Source of the DNA: Megalonaias nervosa
Lineage: Eukaryota; Mollusca; Bivalvia; Unionida; Unionidae
NCBI GenBank assembly: GCA_016617855.1
Contig: JAECUM010009479.1
Coordinates: forward strand, 1 to 64,000
Length of the DNA stretch: 64,000 bases
Direction: 5' to 3'
Made by a program: the position numbers and the translations under genes. Position 1 is the first letter of the stretch; each line of letters opens with the position of its first letter. Below the pieces are notes generated by a model. It was not told the DNA's origin. It did no database searches and worked only from the letters and a program-made list of their open reading frames with translations. This document shows, one piece after another, positions 1 through 12,400 of the stretch.

Positions 1-1439
1 ACTGTATTTCTGACTATCATTAAGACACATGTACATATTAGTAAATTAACAGAAAGCTGAAGAAGGAAATTGTCTTGCCTACAATATAGGAAGAGGTTCC
101 AGGTATGTGTCCTTCAGGATAACAATACTTCCTTTATCCAGCATAGATTAGAAAAGAAAATTCATACTTACTGTACCTAAATTTATTAATTTATTTATAC
201 TTTTGTTGAATGAGCTAGTTCAGCAGAGATTAAAATGAATCTGCCTGGTGTGAATTTGTTATACATAATAAATTTGTTCCATGTAAGAGACTTGTCACAA
301 AAATGTTTCCAAGGAATTATTTTCTATTAACAAATATGAAAGGCCAGTTATTATTCATAAACCTTTTAAATTTTTTTAATGCCAGAAAAATACTATCATT
401 GATCTCGAGGACATGAAGACTTGATCTAGCTTGACTTTTAAAAAAAATAATACCTTTTTGTGCCTTGCTAAGTTGGTTATCTTAAAAAGTAAAAAATGCA
501 GACACAATCTCTTAAGTCAGGAAAGCTGAGATATATTTGGGGCGCTCACCAGTTATTATGTACTTTGAGAGAGTGATGTATGTAAGGTGAAGTTGTTTGC
601 ATTTAAAACATGCACTGTAGAGAGAATGTTGGCTCTATGCTACTTTGATGTAATGTGGCTGACATTTCTTTGGATATTGTACTTTTGGAAATTGTAAATG
701 ATCTTAGCACACTGCTAACTAAAATGACTGCTCCCTTGTGCTCCAAAAATCAGCCTGAATTTGTCTAAAGTACACTATCCTTAGTAGCTTTTAAAATAGG
801 GAAAATGAATTTTGCCAGACTAGACAATACCAGCTTCTGAAAGTGCAATGAATGAATTACCAAATATATAAAATGTAAAAAAAGTTATTGGCTCTCTTTT
901 TTACAATTTACCTCTGAAGTTCGGGAAGTGAAAATGACCAAATGGAGCTAGCACTTTTTGAAAGGTGCACATCTGGAGTAAGGCCAAGCTGTTTACTCTA
1001 TAACCCATATTACACCCATCAATCATACACCAAAATAAAGGCAATTAAAGGTTCTTTGAACAACACCTAAGATATACAAGGTCTTTTTTAAATAGCCAGT
1101 ATAACTAGTGAGGAAACCCGGAGGAAGTCTTTTTCTTTAAAATTCTAACCCATGCAAAATATGAAACTGTAGAGCGCCACCATTAGCAGCACATTTCTGG
1201 TACGTAGATTTCTTTGCAATCTCATTCTGGCACACTTGGATTGCTTCTTGGGATATGTTTTGCTTGTGGCACATTTATGCTGCATATAGTTAAAGATATT
1301 GACCATGATTCCTGCTGAAGATAATGAAACCTACATTTTTGATTTTTCTCAGTACTTCAAAAAATTGGGACAAAAATTGTGCTCTTGCTATGTCTTCTGC
1401 AATTATTTTTATATTTCTAAGTGTGTATTATTGGTCATA
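1..1439. other. Unassigned AT-rich DNA, probably NAA25 intron
   Basis: No coding exon, tRNA or recognisable transposon seen. Short frames with many stops on both strands. Because exons of NAA25 must lie upstream, this is most simply intron sequence. Confidence 0.5.
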
Positions 1440-4400
1440 TACAACCAGAACTTTGTTATACCCTCAAGTGTCTAGTTATGGGAGTCTGATTGTTTGAGTT
1501 GCCTCTTTTCGTCAAGTTTATTAGACGACATCTCTGTCTCAATCTGTATTCAGAAGTTACCATCTTTTTTCAGTCTTTAATATTTTTGGTAAGATGAGAC
1601 TTTAATGAATGTTAAAAGAAAATTTTTGTATTCAAATTATTCCATTAGAATTAAATTATTGTGCAATAAATAAAGCATCAGCACAAAAGATGATTCCTAA
1701 AAGGCCAGTGTAATACCTACATCATCAGTACAAAACATCTTCCTTGTTGACAGTAATGTGTAATAAATACAACATCAGACATCTTCCTTGTCTATAGGTC
1801 TGTGTTTGTACCTTGATGCTAGAATAAAATTAGCTGTAGTTCATTGGGCAAAGTTGAAGATAATGCGATTTTGGCTTTTCACTGCAGCAACAATGTCTCA
1901 TTCTGATTGAACATGAACTTGTGTCTCTGCTGTCATGTTAGATATTTGATCAGTGTATTTTGTAAGTCATTGTGTATTACTTTTCAAATGGTATTTTTGT
2001 TGTAATAGTTGGTCATCAATATTAAGTTTTTGCATTTACTCTTTTTCTCAGACACTGTTGTATGTACAGTTATGAAACATGCAAAAGGTGTTGACAGTGA
2101 CCTAGTTTTTGCATTTCATTAATTTTAGAAATTGTTGTATGTAGTATTGAAACTTGATAGATATATTTGCCTTTGAGTGTGCTGTTTGCATATGTACTAC
2201 TTACCACAGGCAAAAGAATGTGACACTGTCTTATTTTTTCATTCTCCTGTTGTTAAGTATATTTGTATTTATCTCTTTCTTTGACAGTGGTGAAACTTGA
2301 TGCATGCATGTGTTGTGGTGGGTACAGTTCGTCATGGCATTAAGTTCACAGTAACCTACCTTGAAGCATGTTTAGAACAAAGTTTTCAAAATTTTCCAGA
2401 TAGGATAACCAAATATGTATATTTGCTTCTTATCAGCAGTTTAAAAATATGGGGGAAAAAATACATTCTTGGTGTTTTCTGCATTGTCTTTGATTGACAG
2501 GTGTGTATGCATTGGTCAGTCTGTATTCAAAAGTTACTATCTTTTTCACTGGGTAATATTTTTGGTATGATGAAATTGTGCTCAATATTTGATGAAAATA
2601 TCTGTGTCTAAATTATTCCATTAGAATGATTGTGCAATACATAAAGCATCAGCACAAAAGATGATTCCTTGTCTTTAGGCCAGTGTAATACCTACTGCAT
2701 CAGCATCAAACATATTCCTTGTGTATGGGTCTGTGTTTGTACCTTGATGCTAGAATAAAATTAGCTGTAGTTCTAGTTATGGGAGTGTAATTTGTTAGAG
2801 TTGCCTCTCTTAGTAATGTTTGTTAGATGATACCTCTGTCTCAATCTGTATTCAAAAGTTACCATCTTTTCCACTGTTTAATATTTTTGGTATGATGAAA
2901 TTTTGCTCATTATTTGATGAAAATATCTGTATCTAAATTATTCCATTAGAATGATTGTGCAATACATAAAGCATCAGCACAAAAGATTCCTTGTCTTTAG
3001 GCCAGTGTAATACCTACAGCATCAGCATCAAACATATTCCTTGTCTATAGGTCTGTGTTTGTACCTTGATGCTAGAATAAAATTAGCTGTAGTTCGTTGA
3101 CCAAAGTTGAAGATAATGAGATTTTGGCTTTTCACTGCAGCGACAATGTCTCATTCTGATTGAACATAAATTTGTGTATGTGTTGTCATGTTAGATACTA
3201 GATCAGTGTATTCTGTAAGTCATTGTATCTTACTTTTCAAATGGTATTTTTGTTGTAATAGTTGGTCATCAATATTAAGTTTTTGCATTTAGCTCATTTT
3301 CTCAGACAATGTTGTATGTACAGTTATGAAACAGGTAAAAGGAGTTGACAGTGACCTAGATTTTGCATTTCACTGGTTACATTAATTTTAGAAATTGTTG
3401 TATGTAGTATTGAACTTGATAGATATATTTGCCTTTGAGTGTACTACTTGCATATGTACTACTTACCACAGGCAAAAGAATGTGACACTGTCTTATTTTT
3501 TCATTCTCCTGTTGTTAAGTATATTTGTATTTATCTCTTTCTTTGACAGTGGTGAAACTTGATGCATGCATGTGTTGTGGTGGGTACAGTTCGTCATGGC
3601 ATTAAGTTCACAGTAACCTACCTTGAAGCATGTTTAGAACAAAGTTTTCAAAAATTTTCCAGATAGGATAACCAAATCTGTATATTTGCTTCTTATCAGC
3701 AGTTTAAAAATATGGAGGAAAAATACGTTCTTGGTATGTTTTCTGCATTGTCTTTGATTGATAGGTGTGTATACATTGGTCGTATACAACCAGAGCTTTG
3801 TTATACCCTGAAGTTCCTAGTTACGGGAGTCTAATTATCAGAGTTGCCTCACTTAGTAATGTTCGTTAGATGATACCTCTGTCTCGGTCTATATTCAAAA
3901 GTTACTATCTTTTCCACTGTTTAATATTTTTGGTATGATGAAATTTTGCTCATTATTTAATGAAAATTTCTGTGTCTAAATTATTCCATTAGAATGATTG
4001 TGCAATACATAAAGCATCAGCACAAAAGATGATTCCTTGTCTTTAGGCCAGTGTAATATTTACAGCATCAGCATCAAACATATTCCTTGTGTATGGGTTT
4101 GTGTTTGTACCTTGATGCTAGAATAAAATTAGCTGTAGCTCGTTGGCCAAAGTTGAAGATAATGAGATTTTGGCTTTTCACTGCAGCAACAATGTTTCAT
4201 TCTGATCGAACATAAATTTGTGTCTGTGATGTCATGTTAGATACTAGATCAGTGTATTCTGTAAGTCATTGTATATTACTTTGCAAATGGTATTTTTGCT
4301 GTAATAGTTGGTCATCAATATTAAGTTTTTGCATTTAGCTCTGTCTGTGTTGTCATGTTAGATATTAGATCAGTGTATTCTGTAAGTCATTGTGTATTAC

Positions 4401-6800
4401 TTTGCAAATGGTATTTTGCTGTAAATAGTTGGTCATCAATATTAAATGTTTGCATTTAGCTCTTTTTCTCAGACACTTTTGTACATACAGTTATGAAACT
4501 GGCAAAAGGAAATGACTGACCTAGTTTTTGCATTTCACTGGTTACATTAAGTTTTGAAATCATTGCATGTAGTAGTGAAACTTGATAGATATATTTGCCT
4601 TTGAGTGTACTACTTACATATAGGCAAAATAAGGTGACACTGTCTTATTTTTTCTTTCTCCTGTTGTTAAGTATATTTGTATTTATCTTTTTCTCAGACA
4701 GTGATGAAACTTGATGCATGTATGTGTTGTGTTGGGTACAGTTAATCATGGCATAATTCACAATAACCTTCCTTGAAGCATGTTTAGAGCAAACTTTTCA
4801 TATCTGTACAAGATAGGATAACCAAACCTGCATTTTTGCTTCATATTTGTAGTTGAAAAAAATTGGAAAAAATATGTTCTTGGTGTGTTTTCTGCATTGT
4901 CTTTGATTGACGTGTGTGTGCATTGGTCATATTCAACAAGATCTTTGTTATACCCGCAAGTTTCTAGTTATCGAGTCCAGTAGAGTTGCCTCCCTTAGTA
5001 TGGTTTGTTAGATGATACTTCTGTCTCTTTTTTTCAATGTTTAATATTTTTGGTATAATGAAATTTTGCTCAATGTTTGATGAAAATTTCTGTATCCAAA
5101 TTATTCCCTTGGAATTAAATTATTGTGCAATACATAAAGCATCAACACAAAGAAGATTCCTTGTCTTTAGGCCTGTGTAAAATATATCAACAGCATCAGT
5201 ATAAAACATCTTCCTTGTTGTTAGTTATATGTTATACCTACAGCATCAGCATCAAACATCTTCCTTGTCTATAGGTCTGTGTTTGTACCTTGATGCTAGA
5301 ATAAAATTAGCTGTAGTTCGTTGGCCAAAGTTGAAGATAATGAGATTTTGGCTTTTCACTGCTGCAACAATGTCTCATTCTGATTGAACATAAATTTATG
5401 TCTGAGTTGTCATGTTAGATATTAGTTCAGTGTATTCTGTAATATACAATCAGAGCTTTGTTATACCCTCAAGTTCTTAGTTATAGGGGTCAGATTGTTT
5501 GAGTTGCCTCCCTTAGTAATGTTTGTTTTATAAAGACCTTTGTTTCAATCTGTACTGAAAAGTTACTATATTTTTCTGATGTTTAATATATTTGGTATGA
5601 TGAAATTTTGCTCAATATTTGACGAAAATTTCTGTGTCCAAATAATTCCATTAGAATTAAATTATTGTGCAATACATAAAGCATCAGCAAAGAAGATGAT
5701 TCCTTGTCATGAGGGAAAAATAAGAAAAAATAAGTTCTTGTTGGGTTTTCTGCATTGTCTTTGATAGTTAGGCATGTATGCATTGGTCATACACAACCAG
5801 AGCTTTGTTATATCCTCAAATTCCTAGTTATGGGAGTCAAAAATCTTTGAGTTGCCTCCCTTAGTAAGGTTTATTAGATGATACCTGTGTCTCAATCAGT
5901 ATTCAAAGGTCTCTGTAATACATTAAGTATCAGTACAATATCTTTCTTATCTATAGGTCTGTGTAATGCATTAAGTATCAGCACAAAATATCTTTTTTGC
6001 CTTTAGGTCAGTGTAATACATAAAACCTCTTCTTTATCTATAGATGTGTTTATAATCTATAGGCCTGTTCATTACATAATGCATCAGCACAAAACATGTA
6101 CATAATCTATAGACCTATGCAGTACATATGCATCACCTTAAAACATGTTCTTCATCCTTAAGTCTGTGTAATACATAAAGCATCATGTCTTTAGGTCTCA
6201 TAAAGCATCAACAGAACATATCTACCTCAGCTGTTGGTCTTTTGTTTGTACTTTTATGCTAGAATAAAATTAGCTGTAGTTTATTGGCCAAAATTGAAGA
6301 TGATGAGATTCTGGCTTTTCTCTGCAGCAACAGTGTCTCGTATCTGATTGAACATAAGTTTTTGTCTGTGGTATGTTTTATGATATCAGATCAGTTTATT
6401 CCAGAAGTCACTGTGTATCACTTTGGATTTGTTGTTGTAATAGTTGGCATGATCAGATTTTGTTTTTGCATTCACCTCATTTTTTCAGACACTTTTGTAT
6501 GTACAGTTATAAGACAAGCAAAAGGAAGTGTCAGTGACCTGGCTTTTTGCACTTCATTGGTTACATTAAGGTTTGACACTGTTGCATGTACTGGTAGTCA
6601 TGACACTTGATAGATATATTTACCTTTGAGGGTATTACTCACATAGGCAAAAGAAGGTGACAGTGGTCTGTTTTTTTGTGCTCCTTTTGTAAAGTTTGTT
6701 CGTATTTATCTCTTTTCTCTGACAGTCATGAAACTTGATTTTTTTATGTATTGTGGTGGGTACTTGTTCATCATAGTATAAGGTCACAAGAATCTACTTT
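1440..6800 (+). repeat. Tandem array of ~1-1.25 kb units
   Basis: A block beginning GTCTGTGTTTGTACCTTGAT and running through GCTAGAATAAAATTAGCTGT recurs near 1798, 2729 (partial), 3052, 4104, 5277 and 6240, in the same order with the same neighbours. The units share further landmarks: GCATCAGCACAAAAGATGATT, GGTCATCAATATTAAG, and TTGATGCATGCATG. Copies near 2200-2500 and 3460-3760 are nearly identical; the outer ones (after 5780) are more diverged and shortened. Small internal duplications (4260-4440) add to the irregular spacing. No open frame is conserved between units, so this looks like a non-coding local amplification inside the intron. Confidence 0.85.
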
Positions 6801-8085
6801 TTGCTCTCCAGGGATAAGTTTTTGTGTTAGCATGGTTACTCTGGCATTGAACCTTAATAAGTATTTTGATTTTATGAGTGGAACCTGTCTTGGTGGAGCT
6901 TGACATATTTATCACTTTGACTTTTGTATGTTTGTCCATCCATCAATGTGTCCAGTCATATTCTAGATTAACCTGAATGTTAAATATTTTCCATAGCTAA
7001 ATAAAAAGCATGTTCAACAAGAAAGGAGTCTTTTGTTGTGCTTCAGTAATCATATTGTATTTTGCATTCAGGTTCATTTCTCTGATGCTGTGGTGTATAC
7101 AGTCATGAAATGGAATAATTGCTCACTTTGGGTTAGTTTATGATGTCATCAGATTGAACTCCATTTTTCTGATGCTTGCTGGAAAGTGACCGTCATGAAA
7201 CTTGATCAAGGCATTTATGTCTTTTTTATACACATGCCATGTCAAGTGTTGATGTCTATTCATCCATTTGTCTGTTTCCTACTTGTTTCCATACAACAAC
7301 TTCAGCTTTCTATCATCGACGATGACTGTAATTAGCTTGCATTTAGGGCAAGGAAGAAACCTATCAAAGTCAGGCCTGATATTTATCTGGTCAAGGTCAG
7401 GGCCTGTAGGAAGGAAAACTGTTATGACACAACTTAAACAAATTTTGTGTATGGATTGAAATGAGTAACAAAATGAGAAATGAGAAACAACAATTGATTT
7501 TGGAGTCAAAATCTCTGTCAAGGTCACAGGAACTGAAATAAGGATAAATAATTCCACAAAACTTCTTAAATTCTTTAGCATATACCTAAATTTTTGTAAA
7601 TTACTTGCATTTGAGACAAGGAAGACAGCTATTGATTTTGGGTTCAAAGGTCAAGGTCCTATGCACTCCAGTAAAAAAAAAGTTTCCACAAAATCACCAG
7701 AGTCCATATAGAAACAAATTACGAGAAAACTTTGTGGCTGGCTTGTAATTGAGACAAGAAAAGTGCCTCTCAATTGGTTTATGCTAAATAACTTGACATA
7801 GCAAGCATGTAATATCTTGTTTATAGTATTTCTTTTTTTAAGGTAATATAATTATGAAAAATACGTTACAGTGACCAACTTTTTTCACTGGTGACTTTGC
7901 TAGGTATCTGGAATATGTCCTGGCAGAGCAGGCAAGATGTAGCATTCTGCACAATTTTTGTATAACATGTTTTCAGCAATAATAAAATATTTGGTCTGCA
8001 CTGAAACCTCTCAAGAAACAAATTTCATCATCTTGATTCCCTTTCCTCACTGAAAGACTCAAAAAACCTTAAATTTCACAATTCA
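6801..8085. repeat. Unassigned intron with an old dispersed repeat (7240-7740)
   Basis: The 7240-7740 part carries phrases such as TTTTGGGTTCAAAGGTCAAG and CATTTGAGACAAGG that recur at 40270-41220. Both blocks appear to be diverged copies of one dispersed family of phrase-like repeats. Nothing else is recognised here. Confidence 0.45.
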
Positions 8086-8612
8086 TTAGTATCCCAGATT
8101 TTGCAGCAGCATGATTTGTTCATACAGTCTGGAGGAATGTTCTGAACTGTTGGTTTTCTACTCACATTGGTATTATGGGTAATAAAAGGGCAGATAAAGC
8201 AACCAATGTTGCCAAGTTGTCACCAGTTTTTAAATTGAAGATGCTGTATACTGACATCAGATATTATATAAATCAACTTGTTATGTATACTTAGCAAAAT
8301 TTGGTGAGGGGAGTGCATTTACAGACAAGCTCATAGCATAAGATGTGAGGTGTTATTGTGCCAGTCACATATGCAATACACATACCTGACTTGTGCATAC
8401 CTCTTGAAGGGTGTATCTTGATTTGAGTACATACCATGCCAGTGTCCACAGACAGTGGAACACATTCTTGTCTTGTGTAGAGACTTGCATGTGTGAGAAA
8501 GCATTTGATGTAAACTCAAGTAAGGGACGTGATGAGGCTGTACCATCTGAGAAAATCTTGGATTGTTTTATGGGATGCAATTTATATAAAAGATTTGTGC
8601 CCAATTTTTGAA
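8086..8612 (+). mobile_element. Decayed 3' end of a non-LTR retrotransposon (RNase H and C-terminus)
   Basis: Translated pieces in two frames read like the RNase H and C-terminal part of an I-group non-LTR polyprotein. They are: H-I-G-I-M-G-N-K-R-A-D-K-A (compare the family motif H-V-G-I-x-G-N-E-x-A-D), then MLYTDIRYYINQLV, then LTCAYLLKG, a Cys-rich stretch, and SEKILDCFMGCNLYKRF near the end. Stops and frameshifts separate the blocks, so it is a pseudogene. Reverse transcriptase and endonuclease parts are missing, as expected for 5' truncation. Confidence 0.72.
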
Positions 8613-9005
8613 ATTTTCTATTTTTTTATGTTTAGTTTTTTCATTTAATTTTATGAAAATTTTACAGAATTTTAACATGTTTGCATTATCTTTTTTTAGT
8701 GTGCTTCATGTTTACATTTATTTGGAAGTTTTTTTTTTTCATAAAGTGTGTGCAGTGTTTTATTTGCATATTATTAGAATGTTACTTTTAATTGGCACCA
8801 TATAGTCAGTATTGTGTTGACATGTTAAAGCTTAATACATACATAAATTTGTTACATACAGTCACCTGGAACCACATATATAAAAGGGTCAGATATAGAA
8901 GGTCAATTTTATTAATGAATCTGTTCATATTTAGATGCAGATCAAAGACCACCTGTGCTTAGTGACCACTTTCAGTTTATTTCCATTGTGATATATATAT
9001 ATATA

Positions 9006-9105
9006 GGGGGTTTTCCTGGGTTCTTCCTGCACCATTTATACTGGCTGCCATGTATAGCCTGTCTTGTTCAGATAAATGGCATTAAACCCTACAACAACAA
9101 CAATA
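9006..9105 (+). mobile_element. 5'-truncated tRNA-derived SINE (type 1)
   Basis: Only the 3' body is present: TTCCTGGGTTCTTCCTGCAC, TATACTGGCTGCCATGTATA and the tail CCCTACAACAACAACAATAA. It is shared with fuller copies at 15035-15284 and elsewhere. The tail runs into the following microsatellite. Confidence 0.75.
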
Positions 9106-9225
<120 letters not shown>

Positions 9226-9388
9226 ATATGGATGTGTATTTGTCTGATTTATGGTGCTTCAGTTTTTAACCCGGTGAAAATGATTTATGTGAATTTGGTG
9301 TTATTTCTGTGAACATGATTTATTAGAACTTGCTGTTATTTCTGTAAAAATGGTTTTAAGTGAAGTTGGTGTTATTTGTGTCTTACAG

Positions 9389-9499
9389 CCAATAGCAAGT
9401 TGATCTGGCAGATAGTCATTCACCTGGAGAAAGGCTTGAAAAAAAGTCCTTCAAATTTCCAGATGAAACTAATACTCATTAAGCTGTATTGTACCATGG
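9389..9499 (+). CDS. NAA25: NAA25 exon (first in window)
   Basis: Acceptor TTACAG before 9389, donor G|GTAAGT at 9500. The exon starts with two bases that finish a codon, then 36 codons, and ends with one base (G). The peptide runs N-S-K-L-I-W-Q-I and then LEKGLKKSPSNFQMKL and ILIKLYCTM. It matches the human segment WQALTLLEEGL...SPSN.QFKLLLVRIYCMLG, a TPR-type helix pair in the middle of NAA25. No upstream exon was found in 1-9388. The upstream part of the gene is therefore off the left edge, or an exon there is too diverged to see. The donor of this exon is reproduced four more times just downstream. Confidence 0.9.
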
Positions 9500-12400
9500 G
9501 TAAGTTAATTTATTATTCCTTTGTATGACTCACTGAGCACTGCTTGCACAATGGGTAGGTTGAATTTATTCTTCCTCTATAGACAATAAGCATTGCTTGT
9601 ACCAGTGGTAAGTTGAATTTGTTCTTCCTTTGTATATGTCACTGAGCATTACTTTTACCATGGGTAAGTTGAATTTATTCTTTGTATACATCACTGAGCA
9701 TTGCTTGTACCATGGGAAAATTGAATTTATTTCTCTGTCAAATACATTAACCAATCACTTCAACATTAGGAATTACTTCTGCTACCTCATGAATCTGGCC
9801 TGCCCATGGACTTGAAAAACTGTACTTTTCATAGAGTAAGGGAAGTAACTCTTACAGATTACCTCCCGTATGCTGCTAGGTGGTTCTCCCTATACCTGAT
9901 TTTGTCAGTTTTACATTTCACTGAAAACTTTCAAACAGGTTTCTGAGAATCCGTGGATTTTTGTCCTTTTCTATTGGCCATCCAGCTGTATTTTTGTGGT
10001 AGTACAGTAATCATACAGTGTGTACTATATTTTTGTGTATTTTGGTGAAATTTCAGATATTTAATGGGAATTTGTTTGCATTTCATACAATATGTGCTAG
10101 CATCGGTAATGCCACATTGCAGCTACGAACTTCCATAGTACAGCCCTTCTTGTTTAAAGGTTTGCTCACTCACACATGGTATCGCTTTATTCTGATATCT
10201 TTATAATATTATCAGCATATATTTGAATAGTGTTTCATTCAGTCCTTATTAATTTGATTGGTAACTGTTTTTCATTGTCCATTTAGAGATTGTTGTTGAT
10301 TTACAATGACTAACAAACAATACATTCACATTTTGTTATTGTTAACAATATTTTGTTATTGTTGTATGTTTTGTTCTTTATACTTTAAACATCATAGCAA
10401 TCTTAAAAACAGCTCAGCTGCATGGAAAAATGGCTCAAACCAAATCTAATGACCAAAACATTTTAAATGTACACCCACTCTCTGACTTCTTATCTACTTT
10501 AGCTGGAGATATGCAAATGCCTCCCTTCCCACCTGTTAAATTGCTTCATATAGAAGATATATCGCAGATGGACACCAACAGAGATCTTGAATCAGGGTGT
10601 TCAGTATGATCCATAAAGCTTTATTATATGAAGTTGCATCTTAAAAATCTAGGCAGACCACTTTGTACAAGTCCAGCTGGACATGATGTAGGTGATGAAG
10701 CCGGGTGTAAGGGAATGTTCTATGATTTTGCCAAATGATCTGGCCAGCATCATTCTTATGGTGAATTATTTACCGATTCAGCTGATGACCAAACTGACTA
10801 GCTGTCCAGCCAACAAACTGACCACAGTAATATATTTATATATTTATAGTCATAGCTGTTAACAGAATGGTCCAGCCATTCAGACACAGTAGATACTGTA
10901 CAGGTTCATTTGTCAAACATTGTTCATCTGTTCCATCAATGACAAATGTCTTATGCTGATTTTACTGCCCAGACCAGCCAAGCGACCATCTGCTGGACCT
11001 GACAGCACCTGTAATGCTGGTTCAACATGCACAAGTTACAAGTCAGCCAAGCCAGCTGACCATACTGACCCAGCTGTCCATGCTGTCCCAGCAGGCTGTG
11101 TCAGGCCATCATATTAGTGTACAAGTGGTTTGGACTGTCCCAAAACCAACTTTCATAGCCTTCCAGTACTGAAGATTTTGGCAGCGCTGTCTTTTCTCTA
11201 CAGTATGACAAATCCCAGGACTGGAGGAAGACAACTCTCAAGTCGACAACTGTTCCAACATGGAGTCTCCTGATAATTCTGATCTATTTTGGAAAATAAA
11301 AAATAAAAAGCTGAATTCAGTTTAAAGCTGCCACAAAAGACATTTTTCATATCCTACCCCTTATGGAATATACCCCACACTGCCAATTACAAATACAAGT
11401 TACAGAGTCGAGGCTTTGGTTGATAAGGATGAAAAGGGTGCAGGTTGCAAAATAATCCTGATTGCCCCTCTCCGATGGGACAAGTCATGGGTCACCAGTC
11501 TTCTTGACTTGACAACAGGTGTGCCCAGGTAAATCCTTGCAAACCAGAAGCTTCTTAGATAAACACAGTCACAAATCTTTCACCAATGTCTGGAGAAACA
11601 TCTACTTCATTTATGGCTCTTGTCCAGCAGTCCTTGCACAAAAACTTCGAGTCCTTTGTGGAGAGGATCTCATCAGCCCTCCACTTTAAAAGTATACGCA
11701 GGGAAATGGCACATTTTTTTTAGACTGGTGTCATGCAAATGATGTCACATCACTGTCAGACATCATGAGTGTTTTGACATTGGTCACAACAAAGATCTCT
11801 CAGACATGCTAACCTACTTTGATCTATCCCAAACTTGCTCACTAACCATGTTCCTGAAGTGGAATCTAACATGGGTCTTGACATGGCTCAACTCTGCTAA
11901 GTTCAAACCTCATTCCACTGTCCCACTGAAGCAACTATGTTACCAGACATGTTTCCTGATGATAGCCCATGGCTTCGGCATCGCTAGTAAGCAAACTTCA
12001 TACCCTGTCCATGGATCCGAACGTCTTACAGTTTAGTTCTGATGGCTCAGTCATTTTAATGACTCAACTGGGTTACATTGCAAAGAAAAGGATTCAGTCT
12101 GCTGGCAACCAGAAAATAACTTTACTGCCCCTCCCCTCGCACCAACCAATAATTGGAGAGATGCAAGGCTACAGGACCTGGTATTGCTCTCATAATTTAT
12201 CTGAAGCTCATGAAGTCCATCTGGTCTGGATGCCAGAGGCTTTTCCTCCCACTGAAATCAGGGAAAGAGGAGAGGACAGAACCCCACAAGCGTTATCATC
12301 CTGGCCAAAGGGAGTTGTCTAGTTAGCATTCTCTCATCTCCCACAGGAACAGGTATGTCTGATGAGGATTTGGGCCTATGAAAGACGAGCGGTTTCTGTG

